From Clostridium scatologenes (GTDB taxonomy: Bacteria; Bacillota; Clostridia; Clostridiales; Clostridiaceae): a DNA stretch of 64,000 bases. Positions 24,741 to 34,671 of this stretch are shown here, piece after piece (the stretch's first letter is position 1; every line of letters starts with the position of its first letter). Made by a program: the position numbers and the translations under genes. The stretch lies in NCBI RefSeq assembly GCF_000968375.1, contig NZ_CP009933.1, positions 1,178,001 through 1,242,000 of the forward strand, read 5' to 3'. The notes under the pieces were generated by a model. That model was not told the DNA's origin and did no database searches. It saw nothing but the letters and a program-made list of their open reading frames with translations.

Positions 24741-25802
24741 ATGAAAGGTTTCGCAATGTTAAGTATCAATAATTTAGGGTGGATAGAAAAAGAGAAACCA
24801 GTTGCAGGTCCTTATGATGCGATTGTACGTCCACTAGCTTTGTCTCCATGTACATCAGATATACATACTGTATTTGAAGGAGCAATTGGGGATAGGCATA
24901 ACATGATATTAGGACATGAGGCTGTTGGTATAATTGAAGATGTTGGTAATGAGGTAAAGGATTTTAAAGCAGGAGATAAAGTAATTGTTCCTGCGATAAC
25001 TCCTGACTGGAGATCATTAGAGGTTCAAGCAGGATTTCAGCAGCACTCTAATGGAATGCTTGCAGGATGGAAATTTTCAAATTTTAAAGATGGAGTTTTT
25101 GCAGAATATTTTCATGTAAATGATGCTGATATGAATTTAGCACTTTTACCAGATGAAATTTCTTTAGAAAGTGCTGTTATGATAACAGATATGATGACTA
25201 CGGGTTTTCATGGTGCAGAATTAGCAGATATACAGTTAGGTTCAAGTGTAGCTGTAATAGGAATTGGAGCCGTTGGTTTAATGGCAATAGCTGGAGCTAA
25301 ATTGCGCGGTGCTGGTAGAATATTAGCAGTAGGAAGCAGACCAGTTTGCGTTGAAGCAGCCAAATTTTATGGAGCAACGGATATAATCAATTATAAAAAT
25401 GGAGACATTGCAAAGCAAATTTTGGACTTAACTTCTGGTAAAGGTGTTGATAGAGTAATTTTAGCAGGTGGAACTACTGAAACTTTGATACAAGCTGTAT
25501 CAGTAGTTAAACCAGGAGGAGTAGTTTCCAATGTTAATTATCATGGTAAAGGAGATTTTCTTCCAATACCTCGTGTTGAATGGGGATGTGGAATGGCACA
25601 TAAGAAAATAGTTGGAGGTCTCTGTCCAGGAGGGCGTCTTAGAATGGAAATGTTAGTGGATTTAGTAAAATATAAACGTGTAGATTTAAGTAAATTAGTT
25701 ACACATGTATATAAAGGACTTGATAAAATTGAAGATGCTTTAATACAAATGAAAGAAAAACCAAGAGATTTAATAAAGCCAGTAGTAATTATAGATAAAT
25801 AA
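24741..25802 (+). CDS. adh: NADP-dependent secondary alcohol dehydrogenase (CbADH type)
   Basis: Zinc medium-chain dehydrogenase that interconverts ketones and secondary alcohols, for example acetone and isopropanol. The 353-residue protein resembles the Clostridium beijerinckii enzyme along its whole length. Catalytic zinc ligands C37, H59 and D150 plus E60 are in place, as are the NADP-selecting residues G198, S199, R200 and Y218. There is no structural-zinc loop, as expected for this subgroup. AGGAGG precedes the ATG. Control by sigma-54 and the upstream AcoR-like activator is strongly suggested. Acetoacetate from the CoA-transferase/BKACE locus could supply acetone or other ketones, though no acetoacetate decarboxylase is seen here. 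Confidence 0.96.
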   Translation: MKGFAMLSINNLGWIEKEKPVAGPYDAIVRPLALSPCTSDIHTVFEGAIGDRHNMILGHEAVGIIEDVGNEVKDFKAGDKVIVPAITPDWRSLEVQAGFQQHSNGMLAGWKFSNFKDGVFAEYFHVNDADMNLALLPDEISLESAVMITDMMTTGFHGAELADIQLGSSVAVIGIGAVGLMAIAGAKLRGAGRILAVGSRPVCVEAAKFYGATDIINYKNGDIAKQILDLTSGKGVDRVILAGGTTETLIQAVSVVKPGGVVSNVNYHGKGDFLPIPRVEWGCGMAHKKIVGGLCPGGRLRMEMLVDLVKYKRVDLSKLVTHVYKGLDKIEDALIQMKEKPRDLIKPVVIIDK

Positions 25803-25812
25803 TTACAAAATG

Positions 25813-25855
25813 AACTTTAGCTTCTGCATCTTAAGTTCAGAAGCTAAAGTTGTAA
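25813..25855 (+). terminator. Hairpin after alcohol dehydrogenase
   Basis: Perfect 14-base arms AACTTTAGCTTCTG (25813-25826) and CAGAAGCTAAAGTT (25838-25851). The T-run is delayed, but the position between convergent genes makes termination in one or both directions likely. Confidence 0.75.
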
Positions 25856-25886
25856 AAATATTTTTTAAAATAAATGTTTTACATAT

Positions 25887-26381
25887 TTAAATTTTTATGT
25901 ATGTAAATTCATTTCCACACCAATGAACAAATTTTTCTAAATCATTCAAGGATAAAACTATAGTTGCAGTATTGACATTAGGGTGAACAGCTATTTTTTG
26001 AGATTTTGTCAAGTCACTGTCTATAATAAGCTTTACCTTTTTGTCATCATTATTTATTAATCCCATGGGAGTAACAGATCCGCGTGTTAAGCCTAAATTA
26101 GTATAAAGTCTTTCTTCTGACCCAAAACTTAAAGGAGTGCTGCCTAAATCTTTGGAAAGTTTTTTTAAATCAACATTTTTAGACTCCTCTAGTACTACAA
26201 GATAATGAATATTACCTTTTCTATTGCGGAGAAACAAATTTTTACAACCAGTTCCATCAAAAACAATATTCTTTTGTTTAATTTCATCAACAGTAAAAAC
26301 TGCATCATGTTCATATCTTGTGTAGGTTATATTAAGCTTATCTAAAGCAGCATATAACTTTTTTTCATTTTCTGTAACCAT
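25887..26381 (-). CDS. PrdX/YbaK-type prolyl-tRNA deacylase
   Basis: 164-residue free-standing editing domain of the YbaK/ProXp family, which hydrolyses mischarged aminoacyl-tRNA(Pro). Family features are the early pattern YTRYEHDAVFTVDE, the GCKNLFLRN(R/K) segment and the glycine-rich GLTRGSVTPMGLIN loop of the substrate pocket. On the reverse strand GGAGGT lies before the methionine at 26381; the earlier ATG at 26399 overlaps that ribosome site, so the shorter start is preferred. It is isolated, convergent with the dehydrogenase. Some clostridial homologues sit with proline reductase genes, but none is seen here. Confidence 0.88.
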   Translation of the reverse strand: MVTENEKKLYAALDKLNITYTRYEHDAVFTVDEIKQKNIVFDGTGCKNLFLRNRKGNIHYLVVLEESKNVDLKKLSKDLGSTPLSFGSEERLYTNLGLTRGSVTPMGLINNDDKKVKLIIDSDLTKSQKIAVHPNVNTATIVLSLNDLEKFVHWCGNEFTYIKI

Positions 26382-26644
26382 AATAAATTCAACCTCCATA
26401 TCAATTTAATATTTTATAATAATTATACACTCAATTTTTGTACATACAAAATTTTAATTTAACATAAGTAATATATTAAAAATTTGTTTTTAGTGTTTCA
26501 AATTCTGTTAAAGTTATTGAAAATGATTACGAAAATAGTTGTATTGACTATTTTATATAATATTCATTATTAAGATAAATTTTACAAAAATGTTCTTTTG
26601 TACATTTCGTAGAAATATTAATAATTACTAAGGAAGTGAAAACA

Positions 26645-27478
26645 TTGATAAATGAAATAAGTGATAATAGCTTGATTCAATCCTTTTACAATCTAATTCC
26701 ATATTTTCAATATTACTTTAATGATGAATTAATTTTTACTATATCCAACACTGAAAAATTCCTTTTTGTTCAGGATGGTGAAAGCTTAAAAATGGCAGCT
26801 AAAACGGGAGATAAAATACCTAAGGGATGTGCAGCAGATATATGTTTGAGAGAAAAGAAACCTATATGCGCAATAATACCTGAAGAGGTATTTGGAGTAT
26901 CATTAAAGACAAATGCAGTTCCGGTATTTGAAGATGATAAAATAGCAGGAACTATGGTAATAGGTGTGAGTTTAGAAAAAAAGAAAAGGGTTTCAAATAT
27001 GGTGGGTTCCATATCAGCTTCCATAGAGCAGATAAATGATAATTTAATGAATATGTCTTCTGGCCTTCAACAAATTTCTGAAACTAATATGGATATTCAA
27101 AAATTTGTTAAAGAAACTAATGAAAGTTCTAAGGAAACAGATGATATTTTAAGTTTTATTCAAGGTATTTCAAAACAAACTAATTTGCTTGGATTAAATG
27201 CTGCCATAGAGTCTGCTAGGGCAGGAGAGTATGGCAAAGGTTTTAGTGTAGTATCAAATGAAATTAGAAGATTATCTGATTCTAGTGGAGAATCTATAAA
27301 ACAAATTAATACCATATTGAACAATATGCAGAATTCAATATCAGAGATCTATGAAAGATTTAACAATTCAAATGAGATATTACAAAAAGAAACAGCAGGA
27401 ATACAACAAGTTTCAGCAGCAGTAGAGGAACTTAATTCTACAGCAGCAACTTTGAAGGAATTTGCTGAAAAAATATAA
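26645..27478 (+). CDS. Soluble methyl-accepting chemotaxis protein
   Basis: Second short cytoplasmic chemoreceptor (277 residues), related to the one at 7855. Residues 1-115 form the sensor domain and 120-277 the coiled signalling hairpin with tip TNLLGLNAAIESARAGEYG. No membrane segments. Start choice: TTG 26645 has AGGAAG eight bases upstream; GTG 26636 lies within that site. Unlike the first copy its sensor contains cysteines (GCAADICLREKKPICAII), which could bind a metal or respond to redox state. The next gene, an MBL-fold protein, begins 12 bases after the stop, implying an operon. Confidence 0.86.
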   Translation: MINEISDNSLIQSFYNLIPYFQYYFNDELIFTISNTEKFLFVQDGESLKMAAKTGDKIPKGCAADICLREKKPICAIIPEEVFGVSLKTNAVPVFEDDKIAGTMVIGVSLEKKKRVSNMVGSISASIEQINDNLMNMSSGLQQISETNMDIQKFVKETNESSKETDDILSFIQGISKQTNLLGLNAAIESARAGEYGKGFSVVSNEIRRLSDSSGESIKQINTILNNMQNSISEIYERFNNSNEILQKETAGIQQVSAAVEELNSTAATLKEFAEKI

Positions 27479-27490
27479 TGGGGTGATAAA

Positions 27491-28351
27491 GTGAGAATAA
27501 CTACTTTAATAGAAAATACTCAAGATGAAAATAAAAATTTGAAGTATGAACATGGACTTTCAATGTTTATTGAAATGGATGACTGTAATATTTTATTTGA
27601 TACCGGAAAAAGTGGAGATTTTATAGAAAATGCTGAAAATTTAAATGTAGACATTAAAAATACAGATGTTCTAATTTTAAGTCATGCTCACTATGATCAC
27701 TGCGGTGGAGTTAAAAGATTGTTGGAAACTTATAATATAAAACCTAAACTTATTATAAGTGAGCATTTTTTTAAAAAAAGTAACAAATATCACTATTCTG
27801 ATGGAAAGCTTAAAAGTGATTTTTCAAATGGAGTAGGTTACAAATATATAGGAATAAACTTTGATGAACAATATATCAAGAATAAAAATTTACCTGTGAA
27901 TTTAGTTAAAGATGATTTATTAAAGATAAATGATAAGGCTTTTGTATTTTCAAATTTTAATAGATATTATTCTTTTGAAAAAATTAATGAAAACATGAAA
28001 ATTAGAATTGATGATAAATATGAAATTGATAATTTTGAAGATGAAATAGCTTTATGCCTTAAAACAGAAAAAGGTCTTATTGTTATACTTGGATGTGCTC
28101 ATCCTGGTTTTTTAAATATGATAAATACAATTAGTGAAAGAACTGGAGAAAAGGTAATAGGTATAATAGGAGGAACTCATCTTATTGAAGCAGATAATGA
28201 GAGAATAGAAAAATCAATTAAATATTTGAATTCCTTGAATATAAGTATTTTAGGATTGTCACATTGCACTGGCGAAAAAGCTGTAAAAATGCTTAATGAA
28301 GAATGTAAAGGGAGTTTTATAAATAGAACGGGAACGATATTAAATTTATAG
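27491..28351 (+). CDS. MBL-fold metallo-hydrolase
   Basis: 286-residue metallo-beta-lactamase-fold protein with the metal motif SHAHYDHCGG (HxHxDH), a GCAHPGFLN segment and a late GLSHCTGEKA histidine. The pattern resembles the clostridial/archaeal subgroup often named after a dihydropterin-linked synthase step in methanopterin formation, but that name is probably not its function here. GTG start with GGGGTGAT upstream. Co-transcribed with the soluble chemoreceptor; a link to redox or metal signalling is speculative. Confidence 0.82.
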   Translation: MRITTLIENTQDENKNLKYEHGLSMFIEMDDCNILFDTGKSGDFIENAENLNVDIKNTDVLILSHAHYDHCGGVKRLLETYNIKPKLIISEHFFKKSNKYHYSDGKLKSDFSNGVGYKYIGINFDEQYIKNKNLPVNLVKDDLLKINDKAFVFSNFNRYYSFEKINENMKIRIDDKYEIDNFEDEIALCLKTEKGLIVILGCAHPGFLNMINTISERTGEKVIGIIGGTHLIEADNERIEKSIKYLNSLNISILGLSHCTGEKAVKMLNEECKGSFINRTGTILNL

Positions 28352-28362
28352 AATGTCTAAAG

Positions 28363-28404
28363 AAGCTATGAAATAGGATGTTTAATATATTTCATAGCTT
28401 TTAT
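28363..28404. terminator. Bidirectional terminator between MBL and MCP genes
   Basis: AAGCTATGAAATA (28363-28375) pairs exactly with TATTTCATAGCTT (28388-28400), followed by T-rich sequence on the plus strand. It separates convergent genes. Confidence 0.8.
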
Positions 28405-28434
28405 TTAATTAAAATTGATCACATTGAGTTTTTA

Positions 28435-30420
28435 TTAATCAACTTTAAATTTAGAAATTTCGTTTGATAACAGTATTGAAAGATCTTCTAATTCCTTTGA
28501 GGCAGTTTTTAGCTCTAAAAACATTTTTTCTTGATCATTTACTATTTCTTCGGTAGATGACGTATTAGCAGCAGCTTCTTCACTTATTGAAGAAACATTT
28601 GAAATAGCTTTATGAATATTTATATTTTCATTTAACAATTTTTTAGCAATTTCAGATACATTAGAACTAACATTTTTTATTTTTTCAATTTTATTTGATA
28701 TTTTGCAAAATGTATCTGAAATAGTTTCCATGGAGCTTGTACCTGATTCCATATAATTTATACTGTCTTTCATAGTTAATGAAGCTTCTAATACTTGTTT
28801 TTGTATTTCAGATATTTCTTTAGATATCTTTTCGGTTGATTTAGAAGATTCTTCAGCTAATTTTCTGATTTCTTCAGCTACTACAGAAAAACCCTTACCA
28901 TGTTCGCCAGCCCTTGCAGCTTCAATACTAGCATTTAGCGCTAATAAGTTTGTTTGATCTGATATAGAGCTTATTGAAGTTGTTATATTTTCAATGTTTT
29001 TAGATCCATCAGAAAGTTTTGTTATGACTTTGCTGGAATTTAATATACTATTTTTCATATTGCTTAATAAATCCATTGTAGAATTTAAATTGTAGGAACC
29101 ATCAGATATATTGTTTTTTGCTTCTAATATCATAGTATCAATGTTTGTACTTATTTCTACTAAATTTTTAGATTGTTTTTCCATGTCGCCTATATACTTA
29201 GTAACATTTGAAATTTCAGAAGCAGTTACTTTAGAACCTGAAGCTAAATCTGTAATGTTTTCTTGAATACATTTGGCACTTTCGGCAACTTTGAAACCGA
29301 TCTCTTTGTAATTTTTCGAAGAAAAAGAAACAATATCTGAAACGTTTCTTAATTTTAATACAATATCCTTTAAATTTTTCACCATTTTATTAAAAATAGC
29401 ATTAAACGTTCCTAATTCATCTGATGTTTCTGGTAAATAGTCAACTAGGTACCCATCGGCTACTTTTTCAGCAGCTTGTGATACATTTAATAATCTGTTA
29501 AAAAGGTATTTTGTCAAGAAAGTTAGTATTATAATTAATAAAATTATTGAAATAATTGCTACAATACTAGTTGAATATAGTAAGGAATTTATGCTACTAG
29601 TATATTCACTTGTAGGTACTTCTAGAAACATGTACCAATCGGTTCCTTCAACATGTGATGAAAAAAGCATTTTTGTTTCAGCATTATCTTTAAATTCCCC
29701 AGAAAAACTATTTTGAGAAACAGCTTGTTTAACTAAATTTGCATATTGATTATTGGAGCTTTTTAGAAAGTTATTATTGTTAATTAATTTATTGTCTGGA
29801 TGGAATAATACAGTACCATCTTTATTAAGTATATACACTTTATCTGTTTTTCCTAAATGAAAATTAGTAGTTTCCTTAAAGACTGTGGAAACAAGACAGG
29901 CACCACTTACAACGCCAATAACATTATTAGTTCCTATATCTTTTACAGGACATTCCATAGAGATAATCCAGTCAGAAGGATTTTCTTTAGCTGTAAATGG
30001 ATTTGATATAACTGATTTACCCTGCATAACTAGAGGAAAAGTGTTTTCAGAGCCTATGTCAATTAGTACTTTGTTTTGTAAAATCAACTTTCCTTTAGTA
30101 TCGCCTATTCCTAAACTGTTATAAATTCCATTATAATTTTTTTGTTCACGTTGAAAGTAAGGTATTATTTTATCATAATTCATACTGGATACTAATTCAG
30201 TATTTGCAATTACTTGCATTTGCGATAATCTTGAATTTATCCAAGAGGATAAGTCTTGAGCGTGAATAGTAACTGTCTGCTTACCAGAGCTTCCCATAGA
30301 ATTTAAGATTGATTTTTTTGAATTATTATAACAAATAATCGTGAGAATGCTTATTATTAAAATAAAAATAAAAGATATTATAGAAATTGCTTTAAGTTGT
30401 AGTGAATTTCGCTTTTTCAT
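28435..30420 (-). CDS. Transmembrane chemoreceptor with dCache sensor
   Basis: 661-residue methyl-accepting chemotaxis protein. A first membrane helix at about 10-30, an extracellular dCache-type ligand domain (about 35-275, with FHLGKTDKVYILNKDGTVLF as the membrane-proximal PAS repeat), a second helix near 280-305, HAMP (about 305-360), then a long signalling domain with hairpin tip TNLLALNASIEAARAGEHG. Reverse-strand GGAGGAATTTT lies before the ATG. dCache receptors usually detect amino acids, purines or organic acids. It stands alone with no chemotaxis kinase genes near. Confidence 0.94.
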   Translation of the reverse strand: MKKRNSLQLKAISIISFIFILIISILTIICYNNSKKSILNSMGSSGKQTVTIHAQDLSSWINSRLSQMQVIANTELVSSMNYDKIIPYFQREQKNYNGIYNSLGIGDTKGKLILQNKVLIDIGSENTFPLVMQGKSVISNPFTAKENPSDWIISMECPVKDIGTNNVIGVVSGACLVSTVFKETTNFHLGKTDKVYILNKDGTVLFHPDNKLINNNNFLKSSNNQYANLVKQAVSQNSFSGEFKDNAETKMLFSSHVEGTDWYMFLEVPTSEYTSSINSLLYSTSIVAIISIILLIIILTFLTKYLFNRLLNVSQAAEKVADGYLVDYLPETSDELGTFNAIFNKMVKNLKDIVLKLRNVSDIVSFSSKNYKEIGFKVAESAKCIQENITDLASGSKVTASEISNVTKYIGDMEKQSKNLVEISTNIDTMILEAKNNISDGSYNLNSTMDLLSNMKNSILNSSKVITKLSDGSKNIENITTSISSISDQTNLLALNASIEAARAGEHGKGFSVVAEEIRKLAEESSKSTEKISKEISEIQKQVLEASLTMKDSINYMESGTSSMETISDTFCKISNKIEKIKNVSSNVSEIAKKLLNENINIHKAISNVSSISEEAAANTSSTEEIVNDQEKMFLELKTASKELEDLSILLSNEISKFKVD

Positions 30421-30423
30421 AAA

Positions 30424-30834
30424 ATTCCTCCAAATTTAAATGATATTTTCATTTAATATATTATTAATTTAAATTAATACTGGTAATTTGTAAGAATATA
30501 GGGAATAATGTTTTTATTATGAATATTTTAACACCAAAAATAAGCATGGTCAATATATTGTTAATAGTGTAATATACATTCACATGGAAATAGTTAAAAA
30601 ATATTAGATGTCTATTATGAATTTTATTAATATTTTAGAAAAAACAATGGGAAAATAAGTAAGTTTGTATATGTATAAAATCAATATAGATATGCAAATA
30701 TGGCAAGAATAATTTCCTTGCCACAAGTATTTTTATAGATATATAAAATTCAAAAATAAAATTGTATGAACAACTGTTATTGTAATATTAGTAAAAAAAT
30801 CTTAAAATTAAATCATAATAAACTAGTTAAGAGA
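30424..30834. other. 411-base intergenic region
   Basis: AT-rich gap between two reverse-strand genes. It contains a hairpin TGGCAAG (30701-30707) / CTTGCCA (30717-30723), a possible terminator for the gene at 30835. No ORF with a ribosome site and no other structure was found. Confidence 0.5.
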
Positions 30835-31566
30835 TTAAGAATTCTTATTTTTAGTATTAGTGTTCACTGGTTTATTTGAGTCGCTTACAATGTTAGCTTC
30901 TTTTATGTTAATGTTAGTTGAAATTTCTTTTTTAGTATCAGTTACAGCTTCCTTTATAGCATCAATTGAAATATTGTCTTTATTATCATTTGAATGATCA
31001 TTCTTTTTAATCCTTTCAAGCTGCTTTTTATATTCATTAATGGCTTTTGCAACCAGTTTTGTACTTTTTCTTGACTCGTTAAGTTCATTTGAAGTATAGG
31101 AAAATGCCCTTTGTGCCACATCCATTTTACCTCTAAGCATTGCATCCTTGTATACTGCATACGCAACTTTACCAACTTTCATGTGAGATGAAGCTGAAGT
31201 CAAACCATACATAACATCTTTATTTAGTACTTGATTGCCTTCATCGTTTTCAACTTTAGTTTTTTCACTATTTTCTGATTCCTTTTTAGGTTTAATATTT
31301 TCCGCATCAGAGTTTTGTAGTACTTTTTGAGCTTTTTCTGCCATTTCTTTTTCTTCAATGTCTTGCAAACTTTTTTCAAGTCCTTTTATTTTTGAAGCTT
31401 TTTCTTCTTTAGAGATATTACTCTTTTCAACATCATTTATTTGCTTTTGAATTTGTGATTTTTGCTTTTCAAAAGGACTATTTTGACTGTTAGTGGTATT
31501 ATTCTTATTTAATAGTACACTTGCTATATTCTTATTAAGTACATTAGATACTCCACCAATTTTCAT
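30835..31566 (-). CDS. Hypothetical hydrophilic coiled-coil protein
   Basis: 243-residue, lysine- and asparagine-rich protein that I do not recognise. It begins MKIGGVSNVLNKNIASVLL, has a charged predicted coiled-coil (about 30-85), then a more conserved-looking helical part with TSASSHMKVGKVAYAVYKDAMLRG (given in two pieces: TSASSHMKVG, KVAYAVYKDAMLRG) and ends in a low-complexity Asn/Lys tail. No signal peptide or membrane segment. AAGGAAAGGA precedes the ATG on the reverse strand. A small palindrome ATGTACT/AGTACAT lies in its leader (31608-31625). The MKIGG start and absence of Cys recall flagellar or chemotaxis accessory proteins, but that is weak. Confidence 0.65.
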   Translation of the reverse strand: MKIGGVSNVLNKNIASVLLNKNNTTNSQNSPFEKQKSQIQKQINDVEKSNISKEEKASKIKGLEKSLQDIEEKEMAEKAQKVLQNSDAENIKPKKESENSEKTKVENDEGNQVLNKDVMYGLTSASSHMKVGKVAYAVYKDAMLRGKMDVAQRAFSYTSNELNESRKSTKLVAKAINEYKKQLERIKKNDHSNDNKDNISIDAIKEAVTDTKKEISTNINIKEANIVSDSNKPVNTNTKNKNS

Positions 31567-31741
31567 ATGAATGACTTCCTTTCCTTAATTAGATATTTAA
31601 TTTAGGTATGTACTGGAAAGTACATCTATTTATAGTATCGTTAAGAAGAGAGGTAAAATAATACCAGTGTTGTGAATAATGTATTTAATTGTAGTGAATA
31701 ATATAATAATGGTTAATTTTAAATAGCTATGATAAAAACTG

Positions 31742-32741
31742 TTAAGTTTGCAGCATAATGTTTAATGTAAATAAATTTTCACTGGTTTCAATATAAGTAG
31801 TGCCTAAGTATTTATTTGCAGTATTTTTAATAATTAAAAGTCCTAAACCGTGATTTGAAGCATCATCTTTACTTGTAGTAAGGTTATTTTCACTTAAATA
31901 TCCTAGAATACTATTTTTTATTTCAAATATAATAAATGATTTATTTAATATGGTTCTTATGTGTATAAACTTTAACATATTTTTTTGTGCGATTTTATCA
32001 GAAGCTTCTATTGCATTATCTAAAGCGTTTGCAAGTAATATGCACAAATCAAATGGATCAATTTTGAAGTTGGGTGGTATTTTTACATTGCATTTAAATT
32101 CTATATTTTTGTTTATGCAAATGTTGTATTTTTCACTTATAACAGCATCAGCAAAAGGATTTCCTGTATTTACTTTTAAATTAAGGCTTTCTACAGACTT
32201 GGTGATTTTTTTAAGATACTTTTCTGCACTTTCTATATCATTATTGTCCATTAGATTTTTAATACAAATTAGATGATTATTTAAATCATGTCTAAATACT
32301 TTTGTATTTTCAAATTGTTTTGCAAGTTTTTATAATGTTTTGATTGAATATCAAACTGATGCTTTAATAACAATTCTTTTTCATGAAGTTTATTTTCTTT
32401 AAGAAGTTTATCTGAAATTATTATAATAAATAATGAACAAATTAGAGCCATAGAAGCTAAAACTATCATTTTAATATTACCAAATAAGGAATTAAATCCT
32501 GTACTATTAGTAATGTAGTAAATTTTAAAATATTCACATAGTATAATTACTATAAATATATTTGGAATAGTAAAAAGTAATACATATTTTATAGTGCCAG
32601 AAGTTTCATAAGTAAAAAATGTTTTGTTATAAAATTTATTTTAAAACCTAAAAATCTTTTGAATAATATATAAAGCATGATAACATTTGCTGTAGAATTT
32701 ATAATGCCAATTAAATTTTCTATTATAGTAATATTAAACAT
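31742..32741 (-). pseudogene. AgrC/GHKL-type sensor histidine kinase, two frameshifts
   Basis: Three reading frames together spell one kinase of about 333 residues. From ATG 32741: hydrophobic helices to about 32615; then a switch near the A-run 32614-32619 into a frame continuing TYETSGTIKYVLLF through more membrane helices; then a second switch near 32307-32310 into FRHDLNNHLICIKNLMDNN, which holds the phospho-accepting histidine. The catalytic domain is intact (LANALDNAIEAS as N box, NHGLGLLIIKN as G box). Each switch needs one lost base. The kinase follows its response regulator by two bases. Such pairs read autoinducing peptides, but no agrB/agrD is seen nearby. Confidence 0.82.
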
Positions 32742-32743
32742 AT

Positions 32744-33459
32744 TTACACCTGACATTTCTTCAAATAAATTAGAAATGTTTTTAAAAAATCATCATATCT
32801 ACTTTGAGATAATAGTATTTTTTCATTACTATCAAGTGTTAAACTTGACTTATCAAACTTCATTACATATTTTAAATTAACTATATAGCTCTGTGGCATC
32901 TAAAAAAATCATTGCTTGCAATTTTTTCTTCTACATTTGAAATTTTATCATAATATTCTATATTTCCATTGGTTGTATGTATAATTATAATTCTATTCTG
33001 TATTTCGAAAAAATATATATTATTTAATAATACTTTAATGGCTCGTCTACTTTTTGTAATTACTATATACAAATTATCATTTTTTTCTTCATTAAATGAT
33101 TTTAAAACTTTATTTGTAATTTTTAATATTTTTTCTTTAGATACAGGTTTTATTAGATAATGAAACGCTGACACATCAAAAGCTTGAAATACATATTCTT
33201 TAAATGATGTTATAAAAATAATTTTTGAATTATTTTTATTTTCTCTTAGTTTCCTAGCTACATCTACTCCTGAAAGCTTATGCATCTTTATATCTAAAAA
33301 AATAATATCAAAATAACTTTTACAAGAAAGAATTTCTTCACCACTATTAAATTCTTCAACTTGAAAAGTAAAATCTATATTTTTCAATGAGCTTTTCAGT
33401 TTATTTACAATGTCAAGTCTTTGAAGTGTTTCATCATCACAAACTGCAATTTTAAACAT
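32744..33459 (-). pseudogene. LytTR-family response regulator, C-terminal frameshift
   Basis: AgrA/ComE-like regulator: receiver domain with the phosphorylation-site segment DIIFLDIKMHKLSG, then a LytTR DNA-binding domain. The main frame stops early at 32881 after FFRCHRAI. Skipping one missing base near 32882-32897, another frame continues exactly as LytTR domains do (SYIVNLKYVMKFDKSSLTL and on to DDFLKTFLIYLKKCQV, stop at 32744). The restored protein is about 238 residues, normal for the family. Start at 33459 is preferred because AAGGG is nine bases upstream. Loss of the DNA-binding end and the broken kinase partner imply the whole signalling pair is inactive, unless these are sequencing errors. 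Confidence 0.82.
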
Positions 33460-33784
33460 AAGTATCATCCCTTCTAAACATACAAATATATTATATCAAA
33501 GAATAATAGGAATGTTTAAAAATAATGAAAAAATGTATAGAAAGAACATTTATATTTTTATTGAATTAATTGTATTAAATATAAAGATATATTAAATAAA
33601 CACGAATTTAAATATTGTTGAAGCATTTATTTTAATAAATTAGAATAAAATTTATGAATAGTATAAAAATTCAAGAAAAGTAAAGAAAGAAACCTATATA
33701 TAAGCCCTGTACATGAAATCAAGGAAATATTATATATTTAGAATTGGCTTAATTATATATAATTTTTATAGGAGTGATATATTA
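33460..33784. other. Divergent intergenic region
   Basis: About 320 AT-rich bases between the broken response-regulator gene (reverse) and the acetyltransferase gene (forward). It must carry both promoters, but I see no motif strong enough to name and no further ORF with a ribosome site. Confidence 0.4.
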
Positions 33785-34420
33785 ATGAAATTTGTAAATA
33801 TGGAAAAATGGAATAGAAAAAAGCACTATGATCATTTTAAAAAGCTGGATTATCCTCATTTTAATATATGTGCGAATGTGGATATTACAGAATTTTATAA
33901 GTATACTAAAGAAAATGAAAACCCATTTTTTATATCGTTTTTATATACTGCAGTAAAAACAGCAAATAGTATAGAAGAATTTAGATTTAGAATAAGAAAT
34001 AATAATGTAATTGAACATGAAGTGGTAAATCCTTCTTTTACTGTAATGACTAAAAGTGAAGTATTTAGTTTTTGTACGGCAAAATTTATTGATGAATTTA
34101 ATGATTTTAAAATTTATGCATTAAAGGAAATGGAGAAAGTAAAAAATGAGGTAATCATGGAGGATGAGCCAGGACGTGATGATCTTTTGTATATTACTAG
34201 TATACCATGGATTTCATTTACCAATTTAACTCATCCTATACATATGAATCCTGTTGATAGCATTCCAAGGATATCTTGGGGAAAATATTTTAATGAAAAT
34301 GGAAAAATTAAATTGCCACTATCGGTTCAGGTACATCATGGATTAGTTGATGGTGTACATGTTGGACAATACTTTAATATGATACAAGAAATTTTGGACG
34401 ATCCTAGAAGATATTTATAG
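33785..34420 (+). CDS. Chloramphenicol acetyltransferase-like O-acetyltransferase
   Basis: 211-residue protein of the trimeric CAT fold. The catalytic motif near the C-terminus is VQVHHGLVDGVHVGQYF (HHxxxDG), with the histidine as general base, and the SWGKYF and PWISFTNLTHP segments are also family features. AGGAGTGA lies before ATG 33785; the longer upstream frame lacks a site. Classic CATs have HHAVCDG, so chloramphenicol as substrate is uncertain; clostridial relatives include both true CATs and enzymes of unknown substrate. It stands alone after an AT-rich gap with no transfer marks. Confidence 0.82.
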   Translation: MKFVNMEKWNRKKHYDHFKKLDYPHFNICANVDITEFYKYTKENENPFFISFLYTAVKTANSIEEFRFRIRNNNVIEHEVVNPSFTVMTKSEVFSFCTAKFIDEFNDFKIYALKEMEKVKNEVIMEDEPGRDDLLYITSIPWISFTNLTHPIHMNPVDSIPRISWGKYFNENGKIKLPLSVQVHHGLVDGVHVGQYFNMIQEILDDPRRYL

Positions 34421-34671
34421 AATATAATAATATTTTACAAATTTTAATAAAAAAATAATTTGAGATTTCTGAACAAAAATTGTAAATAAAACTTTTTTCT
34501 ACAAATTACAGCAAAAATATGACAAATGTTAATAAAATATGCTATAATGTGTTCTTAATAAAGAATGAATAAAATTATGCAATCTAGTTCAAATATGTAA
34601 AATTTTAAGTCTAATATATTGAATTTTATATATTAAATAATTTACTAAATAAAAGTTAGGGGGGACTATTT

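Noticed and set aside
32677..32880. Forward frame across the broken two-component pair
   Set aside because: The reverse strand restores continuous kinase and regulator domains, so the forward frame is accidental.
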